Shown here: positions 51,668-60,533 of the stretch, piece by piece | Layout: every line of letters starts with the position of its first letter | Numbering within the stretch: the first letter of the stretch is position 1 | From: Lachnospiraceae bacterium | GTDB taxonomy: Bacteria; Bacillota; Clostridia; Lachnospirales; Lachnospiraceae | Length of the DNA stretch: 64,000 nt | Reading direction: 5' to 3' | Assembly: GCA_024681795.1 (NCBI GenBank) | Contig: JAILAD010000051.1 | Span: 62,001-126,000, forward strand | Notes under the pieces: model-generated | Told to the model about the DNA's origin: nothing | Databases searched by the model: none | Seen by the model: the letters and a program-made list of their open reading frames with translations, nothing else | Translations under genes and position numbers: made by a program

Positions 51668-52775
51668 ACAAATGCTTGAAGCGTCATTAAAGACTATTCA
51701 TACGGGGGATATCGTAACGGGTACGGTTATTGACGTAAAGCCCGACGAGTTGATTCTTAATATCGGCTACAAATCAGACGGAATTCTTCCCAAGAATGAG
51801 TATTCGAATGATGCAAGCATCAATCTTCTGGAAGCTGTAAAGCCCGGAGATGAAATTGAAGTTAAGGTACTTAAGGTAAACGACGGAGAAGGACAGGTTG
51901 CCCTTACCCACAAGAGAATTGTTGCAGACAGAGGCAGCAAGAAACTGGAAGAAGCATTCAACAACGGTGAGGTTCTTACCGCTAAGGTGGCTCAGGTTCT
52001 TGACCGCGGACTCTGTGTTGTAGTGGATGATGTAAGAATCTTCATTCCCGCAAGTCTTGTATCCGATGTTTTTGAAAAAGACTTAACCAAGTATCAGGAT
52101 CAGGAAATTTCCTTTGTCATGAAGGATTATGATCCGCAGAAGAGAAGATATATCGGAGACCGCAAGCAGATTCTTGTGAAAGAGAAAGCGGAAGCACAGA
52201 CCGAACTTCTCGGAAAGATTCAGGTAGATGATATTATCGACGGTGTAATCAAGAATGTTACCGATTTCGGTGCGTTTGTAGATCTCGGCGGAATTGACGG
52301 ACTTCTTCATATCTCCGAAATGAGCTGGGGAAGAATTGACAACCCGAAGAAACATTTCAAGGTTGGCGAGTCCATCAAAGTTAAAATCAAAGAAATCAAC
52401 GGAACCAAGATTGCTCTTACCGCTAAATTTGATGATGCAAATCCCTGGAAGGATGCAGCCAGCAAATATGCAGTAGGCAATGTAGTAACCGGAAGAGTTG
52501 CGAGAATGACTGATTTTGGTGCATTTGTAGAACTGGAGCCGGGTGTTGACGCACTCCTTCATGTTTCCCAGATTTCCAAAGATCATATTGCAAAGCCTTC
52601 GGATGTATTAAAGAAAGACGAAGAAGTAACCGCAAAGATCGTTGATTTCAATGAAGAAACCCAGAAGATCAGCCTTTCCGTTAAGGCACTTCTTCCGGAT
52701 AATGCTGCAGATGATGCGGAAGAAGCTCCCGCAGAGGAAACTGCAGAAACCGCAGATGCTCCTGCAGAAGAATAA
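51648..52775 (+). CDS. rpsA: Ribosomal protein S1-like RNA-binding protein (four S1 domains)
   Basis: A 375-residue protein with four S1/OB-fold repeats at about residues 15-85, 100-170, 195-265 and 280-350; the last two are the most canonical (FGAFVDLGGIDGLLHISEMS and FGAFVELEPGVDALLHVSQIS). A short Ala/Glu-rich acidic tail ends it. It resembles the S1 part of clostridial IspH-S1 fusions and probably binds mRNA during translation. The start ATG lies inside ispH, after GAGG; the ORF-track start six codons earlier has no site. The gene is followed by a strong terminator. Confidence 0.92.
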   Translation: MSEQTFEQMLEASLKTIHTGDIVTGTVIDVKPDELILNIGYKSDGILPKNEYSNDASINLLEAVKPGDEIEVKVLKVNDGEGQVALTHKRIVADRGSKKLEEAFNNGEVLTAKVAQVLDRGLCVVVDDVRIFIPASLVSDVFEKDLTKYQDQEISFVMKDYDPQKRRYIGDRKQILVKEKAEAQTELLGKIQVDDIIDGVIKNVTDFGAFVDLGGIDGLLHISEMSWGRIDNPKKHFKVGESIKVKIKEINGTKIALTAKFDDANPWKDAASKYAVGNVVTGRVARMTDFGAFVELEPGVDALLHVSQISKDHIAKPSDVLKKDEEVTAKIVDFNEETQKISLSVKALLPDNAADDAEEAPAEETAETADAPAEE

Positions 52776-52802
52776 GAGATTCATTTAAAAACAATAAGAA
52801 TT

Positions 52803-52829
52803 ACCCCGGCAATGCTTTGCCGGGGTTTT
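52803..52829 (+). terminator. Terminator after the S1-protein gene
   Basis: ACCCCGGCAA-TGCT-TTGCCGGGGT forms a GC-rich 10-base-pair stem followed by TTT-C-GTT, about 28 bases after the stop codon. Confidence 0.85.
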
Positions 52830-52878
52830 CGTTATAAGAAAAGAACAAGGTAAAATACGGGATTTCACGGGGAGAGCA

Positions 52879-53652
52879 ATGGAAAACACCTATGAGGATT
52901 TCAATAAAGAATTTTATAAACTCACCGGAATCAATCTGGAGTTCTACAAAGAACGACAGATGAAGCGCAGAATTGAGTCCTTTATGAACGGAAGATGCGG
53001 AAGTGATTATGTAAAATTTACGGCCGTTCTTTCCTCGAACCGGGAAGTGCTGGATGAGTTTATCGATTATACGACGATTAACGTGTCGGAATTTTTTCGA
53101 AATCCGGAACAGTGGGAGTGTCTGGAAAAAGAAGTGATTCCGAAACTGAAGCGGAATTCCAAAATCAGAATCTGGTCCGCGGCGTGTTCTACCGGGGACG
53201 AGCCTTATACTCTGGCTATGATTTTTTTAAAGTATTTTCCGAAAACCGAATTCAGTATTCTTGCAACGGATATTGACGAAAGGGCAATTGAAGCGGCAAA
53301 GAAGGGGATTTATCCGGGAAAGAGCATAGTAAACGTACCCGCGGAATACCGGAAGTATTTTACCAAAACGGAGAATAATTTTTATTCTGTCAGCCCGGAG
53401 ATTAAGAAATGCGTTCATTTCAAAAAACATAATCTGTTTTCGGACATTTATCCGGTGAACATTAATCTCCTGGTTTGCAGAAACGTGTTGATTTATTTTA
53501 CGGAAGAGAAGAAGGACGAGATTTTCAGACAGTATTATAAGAGTATGGCAAGAGGCGGTACGCTGTTCCTCGGAAATACCGAGCAGATCGTAAATTATAA
53601 GGAAATCGGTTTTGAACGGAAAGCATCTTTCTTCTATGAGAAAAAACAGTGA
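52879..53652 (+). CDS. cheR: Chemotaxis protein methyltransferase CheR
   Basis: A 257-residue CheR. The N-terminal helical domain (YKERQMKRRIESFM) and the SAM-dependent catalytic domain are present: TTINVSEFFRNPEQW, IWSAACSTGDEPYTLAM (SAM site), ATDIDERAIEAAKKG and NLLVCRNVLIYF. It methylates glutamates on chemoreceptors. It stands alone between two terminators, away from any cheB or receptor gene. No GGAGG-class promoter is evident; GGGGAG precedes the ATG. Confidence 0.95.
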   Translation: MENTYEDFNKEFYKLTGINLEFYKERQMKRRIESFMNGRCGSDYVKFTAVLSSNREVLDEFIDYTTINVSEFFRNPEQWECLEKEVIPKLKRNSKIRIWSAACSTGDEPYTLAMIFLKYFPKTEFSILATDIDERAIEAAKKGIYPGKSIVNVPAEYRKYFTKTENNFYSVSPEIKKCVHFKKHNLFSDIYPVNINLLVCRNVLIYFTEEKKDEIFRQYYKSMARGGTLFLGNTEQIVNYKEIGFERKASFFYEKKQ

Positions 53653-53673
53653 AAATGTTCATCATTTCATCAA

Positions 53674-53700
53674 AAAAGCCTGTCGAATGACAGGCTTTTG
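53674..53700. terminator. Bidirectional terminator between cheR and the YprB-like gene
   Basis: AAAAGCCTGTC-GAAT-GACAGGCTTTT is an 11-base-pair stem with A-runs and T-runs on both sides. It lies between two convergent genes. Confidence 0.85.
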
Positions 53701-53736
53701 CTTGTTGATACTGAATTGCGGAAGAGGAACAAAATC

Positions 53737-54852
53737 TTACCGGATTTCATCCTCTGCGATTACCATATTCTGCAATACATGTTCCGCATAATCGTTGAAG
53801 GATTTCCGGCTGGTCTTGAACTCGTCAGTGAGTTCGAAGAAGTAGTCACGGTCACGGTAACTGCGTTTGAAGAACGGGGTAAAAAGCGGTTCCCACTGCG
53901 GAAGATAGGACGATACCTTTCTGGTGTAGCAGGTTGCCGCGGTTGCCTGACGCCTGTGGTCGGGATCCACGGATGCCGCAACGGATTTGTGAATCGCCAT
54001 GTCTTCTTCGGGAAGATAATAATAATCCCTGTAATTGGAGTAGTAGTATTTCATTTCTTCTTCATAAAGAGGTACCTTTAAGACTCCGTTTACGCCGTTT
54101 CCGGTAAAATAGCAGCCGTTTGCGGAATAACTGATCGGCACGGGAATCTCGGAGAGGAAACGTAAATTTAAAACCAGCTCCTGACGTTTCTTGTTGTTGT
54201 AATCATTATAATAATTTGCCTGTACTTTCATAACGCGGATCGGAAGATTGAATAAATCGGAGATGCCCATAACGGAGAGCAGATCCAGCATTCCGATTAA
54301 GTCCTCCTTGTTATGAAGAAGTAAAAGGCGTTCATTTTCTTCGTCATGACTGCATGCATAATCGTGGTAGAAATTAATCAGTTCACCGCCGGTATACTGA
54401 TCGTCCCTTTTTACCCCGAGGAAGGTTTCGATAGTTGTCTGCTTGCAGTTTTCCAGTTTCAGGAAATTCTTATAGGGCTTGATTCTCTTATATAAGTCAA
54501 CTCCCTTAAAATCGTCAAACTGGAAGGGAATTCCGTACATTTCGCATTTCTGGGTAATGTAGGGAAGGTCGAAGCGGTTACCGTTAAAGTGGATGATGAA
54601 ACTATAGTTTAAACAAAACTCGATGAAAGCGTTTAAAACCATAACTTCTTCGTCATAATTCTCGGCAAGCCATTGGATGGTGTGCCATTCATCATTTTCA
54701 TGATATGCACAGCCAATCATGTAAAGATTGGAACTTTTGGCGGTAAAGCCCGTTGTTTCAATGTCAAGAAAAAGAATCTTATCGGGATTTTCAAGGTTTT
54801 CCACAGGATAAGAAGGGGCAATATCCCCCAGATCGTTCGTGATTGTTTTCAT
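53737..54852 (-). CDS. YprB-like ribonuclease H-fold exonuclease
   Basis: A 371-residue protein. The first ~200 residues are a DEDD-type exonuclease fold: ILFLDIETTGFT (DxE), FIIHFNGNRFDLPYI and LLLLHNKEDLIGML provide the acidic residues expected for metal-ion catalysis. The C-terminal ~150 residues are Tyr-rich and unfamiliar. This matches the YprB family, whose substrate is not well defined. GGAGG is about eight bases before the ATG. It is divergent from rnfC and convergent with cheR. Confidence 0.85.
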   Translation of the reverse strand: MKTITNDLGDIAPSYPVENLENPDKILFLDIETTGFTAKSSNLYMIGCAYHENDEWHTIQWLAENYDEEVMVLNAFIEFCLNYSFIIHFNGNRFDLPYITQKCEMYGIPFQFDDFKGVDLYKRIKPYKNFLKLENCKQTTIETFLGVKRDDQYTGGELINFYHDYACSHDEENERLLLLHNKEDLIGMLDLLSVMGISDLFNLPIRVMKVQANYYNDYNNKKRQELVLNLRFLSEIPVPISYSANGCYFTGNGVNGVLKVPLYEEEMKYYYSNYRDYYYLPEEDMAIHKSVAASVDPDHRRQATAATCYTRKVSSYLPQWEPLFTPFFKRSYRDRDYFFELTDEFKTSRKSFNDYAEHVLQNMVIAEDEIR

Positions 54853-55133
54853 AGATTTTCCTCCAAATAATAATCAAAGCATATCCGCAATTTGCATATC
54901 CGCAAACCGACATTATTTGTGATTCATGGTGATAATTCAGACCATGATTTTAAAAACAAAATTATTTTAACATATTTGGTGGTATTTTGCACAAAAAATA
55001 GTGTTTTTTTGCAATTCTTTTTACATTTCGAATATAGATAATCTGCCCAAAAATAGTAGAATAGAAAATGGTGTGTTTTGTATATAAATATGTAAGGATT
55101 TTTTGTAATTTAACGTAACTAAGGAGACAGAAA
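54853..55133. other. AT-rich spacer between the YprB-like gene and rnf
   Basis: This 281-base divergent spacer has a direct repeat GCATATCCGCAA twice (54879-54890 and 54894-54905, 15-base period) near the YprB-like start, and a small inverted repeat TCATGGT...ACCATGA (54924-54947). The rnf side is very AT-rich and contains TTTTTTGTAA (55099-55108), similar to the motif upstream of hnd. A promoter for rnf must be here, but I cannot place it with confidence. No small gene is visible. Confidence 0.5.
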
Positions 55134-56462
55134 ATGGCTAGGTTTACTTTCCGCGGGGGCATTCATCCCTATGAGGGAAAAGAATTGTCCAAGGATAAGC
55201 CCATCCGGCTCTATGAAGAGCCGAAGGGGGATTTAGTGTATCCTCTTTCCCAGCACATCGGCGCACCGGCGAGTGCAATTGTGGAAAAAGGTGACCATGT
55301 TCTGATTGGTCAGAAAATCGCCGAAGCGGGGGGATTTGTATCGTCCCCGATTTATGCAACCGTTTCCGGCACCGTTAAGGCTATTGAACCGAGACGTGTC
55401 ATCACCGGTGATAACGTGATGAGTATCGTTATTGAAAACGACGGACAGTATGAGTCCGTAGAGTTCAGTCAGCCGAAGGCGGTAGAGGTTTTACTCAAGG
55501 AAGAAATCATCAATCTGATTAAGGAAGGCGGAGTTGTCGGCATGGGCGGTGCCGGATTCCCGACACATGTAAAGCTTTCTCCGAAGGAACCGGACAAGAT
55601 TGATTATGTCATCGCAAACTGTTCGGAATGCGAACCGTATCTTACTTCGGATTATCGTAAAATGATTGAGGAACCCGAAAAACTCGTGGAAGGCTTGTCC
55701 ATTATTTTACGTCTTTTTGATAATGCAAGAGGCATTCTTGCGGTGGAAGACAACAAACCGGACTGTATCCAGATTCTGAAAAAAACAGTCAAGGACTTAA
55801 ATCTCGAGAGGATTTCCGTTGTCTCCCTGAAAACGAAATATCCGCAGGGCGCCGAGCGTCAGCTGATTTTTGCAACGACCGGACGTGCCATCAATTCCTC
55901 CATGCTTCCCGCCGATGCGGGCTGTGTGGTAAATAACGTGGATACCGTTATTTCCGTCTATAATGCGGTAAAACTCGGAAGACCCCTGATGCACAGAATC
56001 GTCACCGTAACGGGCGACTGCATTAAGGATCCGGTAAACTTCAAGGTCCGCATCGGCACGAGTTATGCGGAACTGATTGACGAAGCGGGCGGTTTTGTAA
56101 AGGAACCCGAAAAAATCGTATCCGGCGGACCCATGATGGGCTTTGCAATCTTTGATACGAATGTACCCTGTACAAAGACCAGTTCGGCGCTTCTTTGCTT
56201 AAGCCATGACGATGTTTCACATGCAAACGAAACCGCATGCATCAACTGCGGAAGATGTGTGGAAGTATGTCCCGGAAGAGTTGTTCCGTCAAGGCTTGCC
56301 GATTATGCACAGCATAAGGATAAAGAAGCATTTGAAAAAGCGAACGGAATGGAATGCTGCGAATGCGGATGCTGCAGTTATATCTGCCCCGCAAAACGTC
56401 AGCTTACCCAGTCCATTAAATCAATGCGAAGAATGATTCTCGCAGACAGAAAGAAAAAGTAG
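55134..56462 (+). CDS. rnfC: Rnf complex subunit C
   Basis: A 442-residue peripheral iron-sulfur flavoprotein. It starts with FRGGIHPYEGKELS, has the NuoF-like segment GVVGMGGAGFPTHVKL and NCSECEPYLTSDYR (NADH/FMN region), and ends with two [4Fe-4S] motifs, CINCGRCVEVCP and CCECGCCSYICP. RnfC passes electrons to NAD+ (or from it) in ferredoxin:NAD oxidoreductase. It heads the order rnfCDGEAB, the usual one in clostridia. AAGGAG precedes the ATG. Confidence 0.97.
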   Translation: MARFTFRGGIHPYEGKELSKDKPIRLYEEPKGDLVYPLSQHIGAPASAIVEKGDHVLIGQKIAEAGGFVSSPIYATVSGTVKAIEPRRVITGDNVMSIVIENDGQYESVEFSQPKAVEVLLKEEIINLIKEGGVVGMGGAGFPTHVKLSPKEPDKIDYVIANCSECEPYLTSDYRKMIEEPEKLVEGLSIILRLFDNARGILAVEDNKPDCIQILKKTVKDLNLERISVVSLKTKYPQGAERQLIFATTGRAINSSMLPADAGCVVNNVDTVISVYNAVKLGRPLMHRIVTVTGDCIKDPVNFKVRIGTSYAELIDEAGGFVKEPEKIVSGGPMMGFAIFDTNVPCTKTSSALLCLSHDDVSHANETACINCGRCVEVCPGRVVPSRLADYAQHKDKEAFEKANGMECCECGCCSYICPAKRQLTQSIKSMRRMILADRKKK

Positions 56463-56471
56463 GAGGATAGT

Positions 56472-57440
56472 ATGAAGGACATGATGCAGGTATCATCAAA
56501 TCCGCACGTGCGGTCACGCGTTACTACCTCCATGATTATGTATTCGGTAGTTATCGCGCTGCTTCCCGCAACCGTTTTCGGAATTATCCAGTTCGGATGG
56601 TATGCGGCGTTAATTATTGCGGTTACGGTCGGAACCGCAGTTCTGACAGAGCATTTGTTCTGTCTGATTTCAAAGAAACCGTCCACCGTTAAGGACGGAA
56701 GTGCAATGGTAACGGGTCTGCTTCTGGCATTGAACCTGCCGCCGCACATTCCCGTATGGATTGCAATTTTCGGTGCCGTTTTTGCCATTGTGGTTGTAAA
56801 GCTTTTATTCGGCGGTCTCGGTCAGAACTTTATGAACCCGGCACTTGGTGCAAGATGTTTTCTGGTTATTTCATTTGCAAAATACATGACCAATTTTGAC
56901 TGTGATGCATTCACGGGTCCGACTCCGCTGGCTTTGTTAAAGGACGGAGAGTGTGTTAACGTGTTCAATATGGTACTCGGAAAAACAGGCGGTACCATCG
57001 GTGAAACATCCGTGATTGCGATTGTGCTCGGAGCCTGCTTTTTAATCTGGCTCGGTGTCATTGATCTTCGTATTCCGGGAATGTACATTTTATCGTTTGC
57101 GGTTTTTGTTGTCATTTTCGGACAGAACGGGCTGGTTCCCTATCTTACGGGAAGCAGTTCCTCATTCTTTAATCTGACTTATCTTTGTGCACAGCTTTCC
57201 GGCGGCGGTCTGATGCTTGGTGCGTTCTTTATGGCAACCGATTACACGACCAGACCGATTACGAAGAAAGGTCAGTATCTGTACGGAATATTACTCGGTA
57301 TCCTGACCGGACTTTTCCGTATTTTCGGACCGGGTGCGGAGGGCGTATCCTATGCCATTATTCTCGGCAACCTGGTTGTGCCTTTGATTGAGAAATTTAC
57401 GATGCCGAAGGCCTTCGGGAAAGGAGGCGAGAAAGCATGA
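56472..57440 (+). CDS. rnfD: Rnf complex subunit D
   Basis: A 322-residue membrane protein with about nine helices. The segment FFMATDYTTRPITKKGQ contains the Thr expected to bear covalently bound FMN. NFMNPALGARCFLV and SKKPSTVKDGSAMVTG are also family-typical. It forms the core of the ion-translocating module. Its last codons overlap the start of rnfG by four bases (ATGA). Confidence 0.95.
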   Translation: MKDMMQVSSNPHVRSRVTTSMIMYSVVIALLPATVFGIIQFGWYAALIIAVTVGTAVLTEHLFCLISKKPSTVKDGSAMVTGLLLALNLPPHIPVWIAIFGAVFAIVVVKLLFGGLGQNFMNPALGARCFLVISFAKYMTNFDCDAFTGPTPLALLKDGECVNVFNMVLGKTGGTIGETSVIAIVLGACFLIWLGVIDLRIPGMYILSFAVFVVIFGQNGLVPYLTGSSSSFFNLTYLCAQLSGGGLMLGAFFMATDYTTRPITKKGQYLYGILLGILTGLFRIFGPGAEGVSYAIILGNLVVPLIEKFTMPKAFGKGGEKA

Positions 57441-58111
57441 GTAAAGATGCAGCAGTAAAGAAAAATTCAAGTCCTGCGGCGGGAATCATCAAAGATACTC
57501 TGATTATTTTTGCGATTACCCTGATTGCAGGCCTGGTTTTGGGATTCGTATACGAACTTACCAAAGAACCGATTGAAACACAGAAAATGGCAAAGCAGGC
57601 AGCCGCATGTTCGGAAGTCTTCAAAGAGGCCGATGAAAACGGAAATCTTACGGATGTCGTGAAGCTCAGTTTTGAGGAAATCCCCGTAAGTGAAACGGCC
57701 CTTGCCTCGGTATCCGGAAATTCGGATGTGAAAGCAACCGTAACGGAAGTATATGAGGCAACGACAAATGACGGAAAGCGTTACGGATATGTAATTGCAG
57801 TGGAGACCTCGGAAGGGTACGGCGGAAATATCCGGTTTTACATGGGTGTGACCATGGATGAGATTTTAAAAGGTATTTCCATTCTCGAGATTCATGAAAC
57901 TCCCGGCCTCGGTATGAGAGCATCGGAGGTCCTGACTCCGCAGTTCAGAAATGTGGCAGGTCCCGAATTTACGGTGACCAAATCCGGAAAGACAAACGAT
58001 TCGGAAATCGATGCCATCACCTCTGCAACCATCACTTCCAAGGCAGTTACCAGAGGAGTTAACTTCGGGATGAAATATTTTAAAGCCATGCAGGAAGGAG
58101 GGGTTCAGTAA
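57437..58111 (+). CDS. rnfG: Rnf complex subunit G
   Basis: A 224-residue protein with one N-terminal helix (IIKDTLIIFAITLIAGLVLG) and an FMN-binding domain outside. DAITSATITSKAVTRGV is the FMN attachment signature, with the first or second Thr of the SATIT segment as acceptor. EIHETPGLGMRASEV is also typical. Its TAA overlaps the rnfE ATG by one base. Confidence 0.95.
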   Translation: MSKDAAVKKNSSPAAGIIKDTLIIFAITLIAGLVLGFVYELTKEPIETQKMAKQAAACSEVFKEADENGNLTDVVKLSFEEIPVSETALASVSGNSDVKATVTEVYEATTNDGKRYGYVIAVETSEGYGGNIRFYMGVTMDEILKGISILEIHETPGLGMRASEVLTPQFRNVAGPEFTVTKSGKTNDSEIDAITSATITSKAVTRGVNFGMKYFKAMQEGGVQ

Positions 58112-59082
58112 TGAAATCGGCATTTGAGAGATTATATAACGGAATCATCAAAGAAAATCCCACCTTCGTTCTTATGCTCGGTATGTGCCCGACGCTTGCG
58201 GTAACAACTTCGGCAATGAACGGTCTCGGAATGGGACTGTCCACCATGGTGGTGCTTGCACTTTCCAACCTTTTGATTTCGGCACTTCGCAAAATCATTC
58301 CGGATAAAGTGCGTATTCCTTCTTACATCGTAATTGTGGCATCACTCGTTACCGTTGTGGGACTTTTAATGGAAGCATACCTTCCCGGAATGTATGCATC
58401 CCTCGGTATTTATATCGACTTAATCGTTGTAAACTGTATTATTCTCGGTCGTGCGGAGTCATACGCATCCAAGAATAAAATGTGGCCGTCGCTCTTTGAC
58501 GGTATCGGAATGGGACTCGGATTTACCCTGGCATTAACCTTAATCGGTATGGTAAGAGAGTTCTTCGGAAGTGCCTCCATTTTCGGTCTTACCGGACCGA
58601 AGGTATACGGAACCACCATTCCGGTATTACTTGTGGAACTTGTGAATAAGGTATTCAATCCTGCATCTCCGTCAGGCTTTGTAAGAGGCTTAAACGAGTT
58701 CTTTGCGGGAGAGTTCGGAAGCTTTTCTCCGATCGGAATTCTGGTTATGGCACCCGGTGCATTCTTTGTACTTGCCATTCTTACCGCAATTCAGAATGCT
58801 ATCAAAGCGGCAGGAGAGGCAAAGGGCAAGGATATGAGCAAAATCCAGTCCGGATGTTCTTCGGACTGTTTACACTGCGCGGAAAGCGGATGTGCAAAGA
58901 GACTGGTAGAGCCTGAAAAAGTTCCAAAGGATTCCGCAAAGAAAACCGAAGAAACAAAAGAAAAAAAAGAAACAACGGAAACAAAAGAAACGGAAGATGT
59001 TGCGGAAACACTGAAATTCAGCAAAGCGGAAGTGGAAGAAGCACTGCAGGCTGTTTCGAATACGGGAAAGGAGGAAGAGTAA
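58111..59082 (+). CDS. rnfE: Rnf complex subunit E with a C-terminal cysteine-containing extension
   Basis: A 323-residue protein. The first ~235 residues are a standard six-helix RnfE (ENPTFVLMLGMCPTLAVTTSAM, NCIILGRAESYASKN). After the last helix there is an extra ~90-residue tail: a cysteine cluster GCSSDCLHCAESGCAKR (from about residue 248) then a very charged Lys/Thr/Glu stretch and a final short helix (SKAEVEEALQAVSN). Usual RnfE length is about 200-235 residues. The cysteines (CxxxCxxCxxxxC) could bind a metal or an iron-sulfur cluster. The gene abuts rnfA with no gap. Confidence 0.93.
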   Translation: MKSAFERLYNGIIKENPTFVLMLGMCPTLAVTTSAMNGLGMGLSTMVVLALSNLLISALRKIIPDKVRIPSYIVIVASLVTVVGLLMEAYLPGMYASLGIYIDLIVVNCIILGRAESYASKNKMWPSLFDGIGMGLGFTLALTLIGMVREFFGSASIFGLTGPKVYGTTIPVLLVELVNKVFNPASPSGFVRGLNEFFAGEFGSFSPIGILVMAPGAFFVLAILTAIQNAIKAAGEAKGKDMSKIQSGCSSDCLHCAESGCAKRLVEPEKVPKDSAKKTEETKEKKETTETKETEDVAETLKFSKAEVEEALQAVSNTGKEEE

Positions 59083-59673
59083 ATGAGCACCTCTTATTTT
59101 GGTAATTTACTGATTATTGCAATTGGTTCCTCCCTGGTATCGAACGTTGTATTAAGCCAGTTTTTGGGACTTTGTCCGTTCCTCGGAGTTTCCAGGAAAG
59201 TGAAAACGGCAAGCGGAATGGGTGCGGCTGTTATTTTTGTCATTACCCTGTCTTCGCTTGTAGCCGGAATTATTTATAAACTGATTCTGGCACCTCTTCA
59301 TATCACATACTTAAAAACGATTGTATTTATTCTGATTATTGCAGCACTGGTTCAGTTCGTGGAACTGTTTTTAAAGAAGTTCGTAAAGCCTCTTTACGAA
59401 GCGCTCGGCGTGTATCTGCCGCTGATTACCACGAACTGTGCGGTACTCGGTGTTGCGATTAACAACGTAAACCTCGGTTATGATATTTTTACCGGAGTGG
59501 TAAACGGATTTGCGACTTCTGCGGGATTTGCGCTTTCGATTATTATCCTTGCAGGTATTCGTGAAAAAATGGAATATAACGACATCCCGAAACCCTTTAA
59601 GGGAATGCCGATTGTTCTGGTTACTGCGGGACTGATGGCAATTGCCTTCTGCGGATTCGCAGGATTGATATAG
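59083..59673 (+). CDS. rnfA: Rnf complex subunit A
   Basis: A 196-residue six-helix membrane protein. NVVLSQFLGLCPFLGVSRK near the start and LITTNCAVLGVAI in the second half are hallmark RnfA motifs; these inverted-repeat segments provide the cysteines that share an iron-sulfur cluster with RnfE in known complexes. It starts immediately after the rnfE stop and is followed by rnfB after 12 bases. Confidence 0.96.
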   Translation: MSTSYFGNLLIIAIGSSLVSNVVLSQFLGLCPFLGVSRKVKTASGMGAAVIFVITLSSLVAGIIYKLILAPLHITYLKTIVFILIIAALVQFVELFLKKFVKPLYEALGVYLPLITTNCAVLGVAINNVNLGYDIFTGVVNGFATSAGFALSIIILAGIREKMEYNDIPKPFKGMPIVLVTAGLMAIAFCGFAGLI

Positions 59674-59685
59674 GAGGTATGACGG

Positions 59686-60483
59686 ATGAATGTAACAGGA
59701 ATTATTATTGCAGTAGCCGTTGTGGCTTTCATCGGTTTGTTTATCGGAATCTTCCTCGGAATTGCTTCCAATGTATTCAAGGTTGAAGTGGATGAAAGAG
59801 AGGAAGCGATTCTCGGTGTTCTGCCCGGAAACAACTGCGGCGGCTGCGGATATCCCGGATGCAGCGGATGTGCGGCAGCCATTGTAAAAGGAGAAGCGCC
59901 GGTTAATGCGTGCCCCGTGGGCGGCGCCCCCGTTGCCGGTAAAATCGGTGCCATCATGGGCGTGGAAGCAGAAGAATCCAAGCGTATGGTTGCATTTGTA
60001 AAATGCCAGGGTGACTGTGAAAAGACGCATGAAGATTATGATTATACCGGTCAGAAGGATTGTCAGATGATCGCGTATATCCCGAATCAGGGACCGAAGA
60101 GCTGTAATTCCGGATGTCAGGGATACGGTACGTGTACCCAGGTCTGCCCGTTTGATGCAATTCATGTTGTGAAAGGTGTGGCACTGGTTGACAAGGAAAA
60201 ATGCAAGGCCTGCGGGAAATGTGTTGCGGTTTGTCCCCGTAATTTAATCGAACTGATTCCGTATGATGCGCCTTATGTTGTGGCTTGTTCTTCCAAATCC
60301 AAGGGCCCCCAGGCAATGAAAGAATGTATGGCAAGCTGTATTGCCTGCGGTATGTGTGCAAAGAACTGTCCTGCGGAAGCGGTAACGGTCGAGAATATGC
60401 ATGCGCATATTGATTATGAGAAATGTATCGGCTGCGGTACCTGTGTGGAGAAGTGCAAGAGAAAGAGCATTATTGAGCACTGA
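59686..60483 (+). CDS. rnfB: Rnf complex subunit B (ferredoxin-type electron entry)
   Basis: A 265-residue protein. An N-terminal helix (IIIAVAVVAFIGLFIGIFLG) precedes a four-cysteine Fe-S domain (NNCGGCGYPGCSGCA). Next comes a CNSGCQGYGTCTQVCP segment and three more ferredoxin motifs, CKACGKCVAVCP, CIACGMCAKNCP and CIGCGTCVEKCK. RnfB takes electrons from reduced ferredoxin and passes them to the membrane subunits. It is the last gene of the rnf operon; a thioesterase gene follows after 50 bases. Confidence 0.96.
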   Translation: MNVTGIIIAVAVVAFIGLFIGIFLGIASNVFKVEVDEREEAILGVLPGNNCGGCGYPGCSGCAAAIVKGEAPVNACPVGGAPVAGKIGAIMGVEAEESKRMVAFVKCQGDCEKTHEDYDYTGQKDCQMIAYIPNQGPKSCNSGCQGYGTCTQVCPFDAIHVVKGVALVDKEKCKACGKCVAVCPRNLIELIPYDAPYVVACSSKSKGPQAMKECMASCIACGMCAKNCPAEAVTVENMHAHIDYEKCIGCGTCVEKCKRKSIIEH

Positions 60484-60533
60484 CGGGTTGACGGCAGGAA
60501 GTAAAAAAGATTTCAACAGAGGAGTGTCCGGAA

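Noticed and set aside
59371-60165. 264-codon reverse ORF with many Cys and His
   Set aside because: Antisense to rnfA and rnfB; the apparent richness comes from the rnfB cysteine codons.
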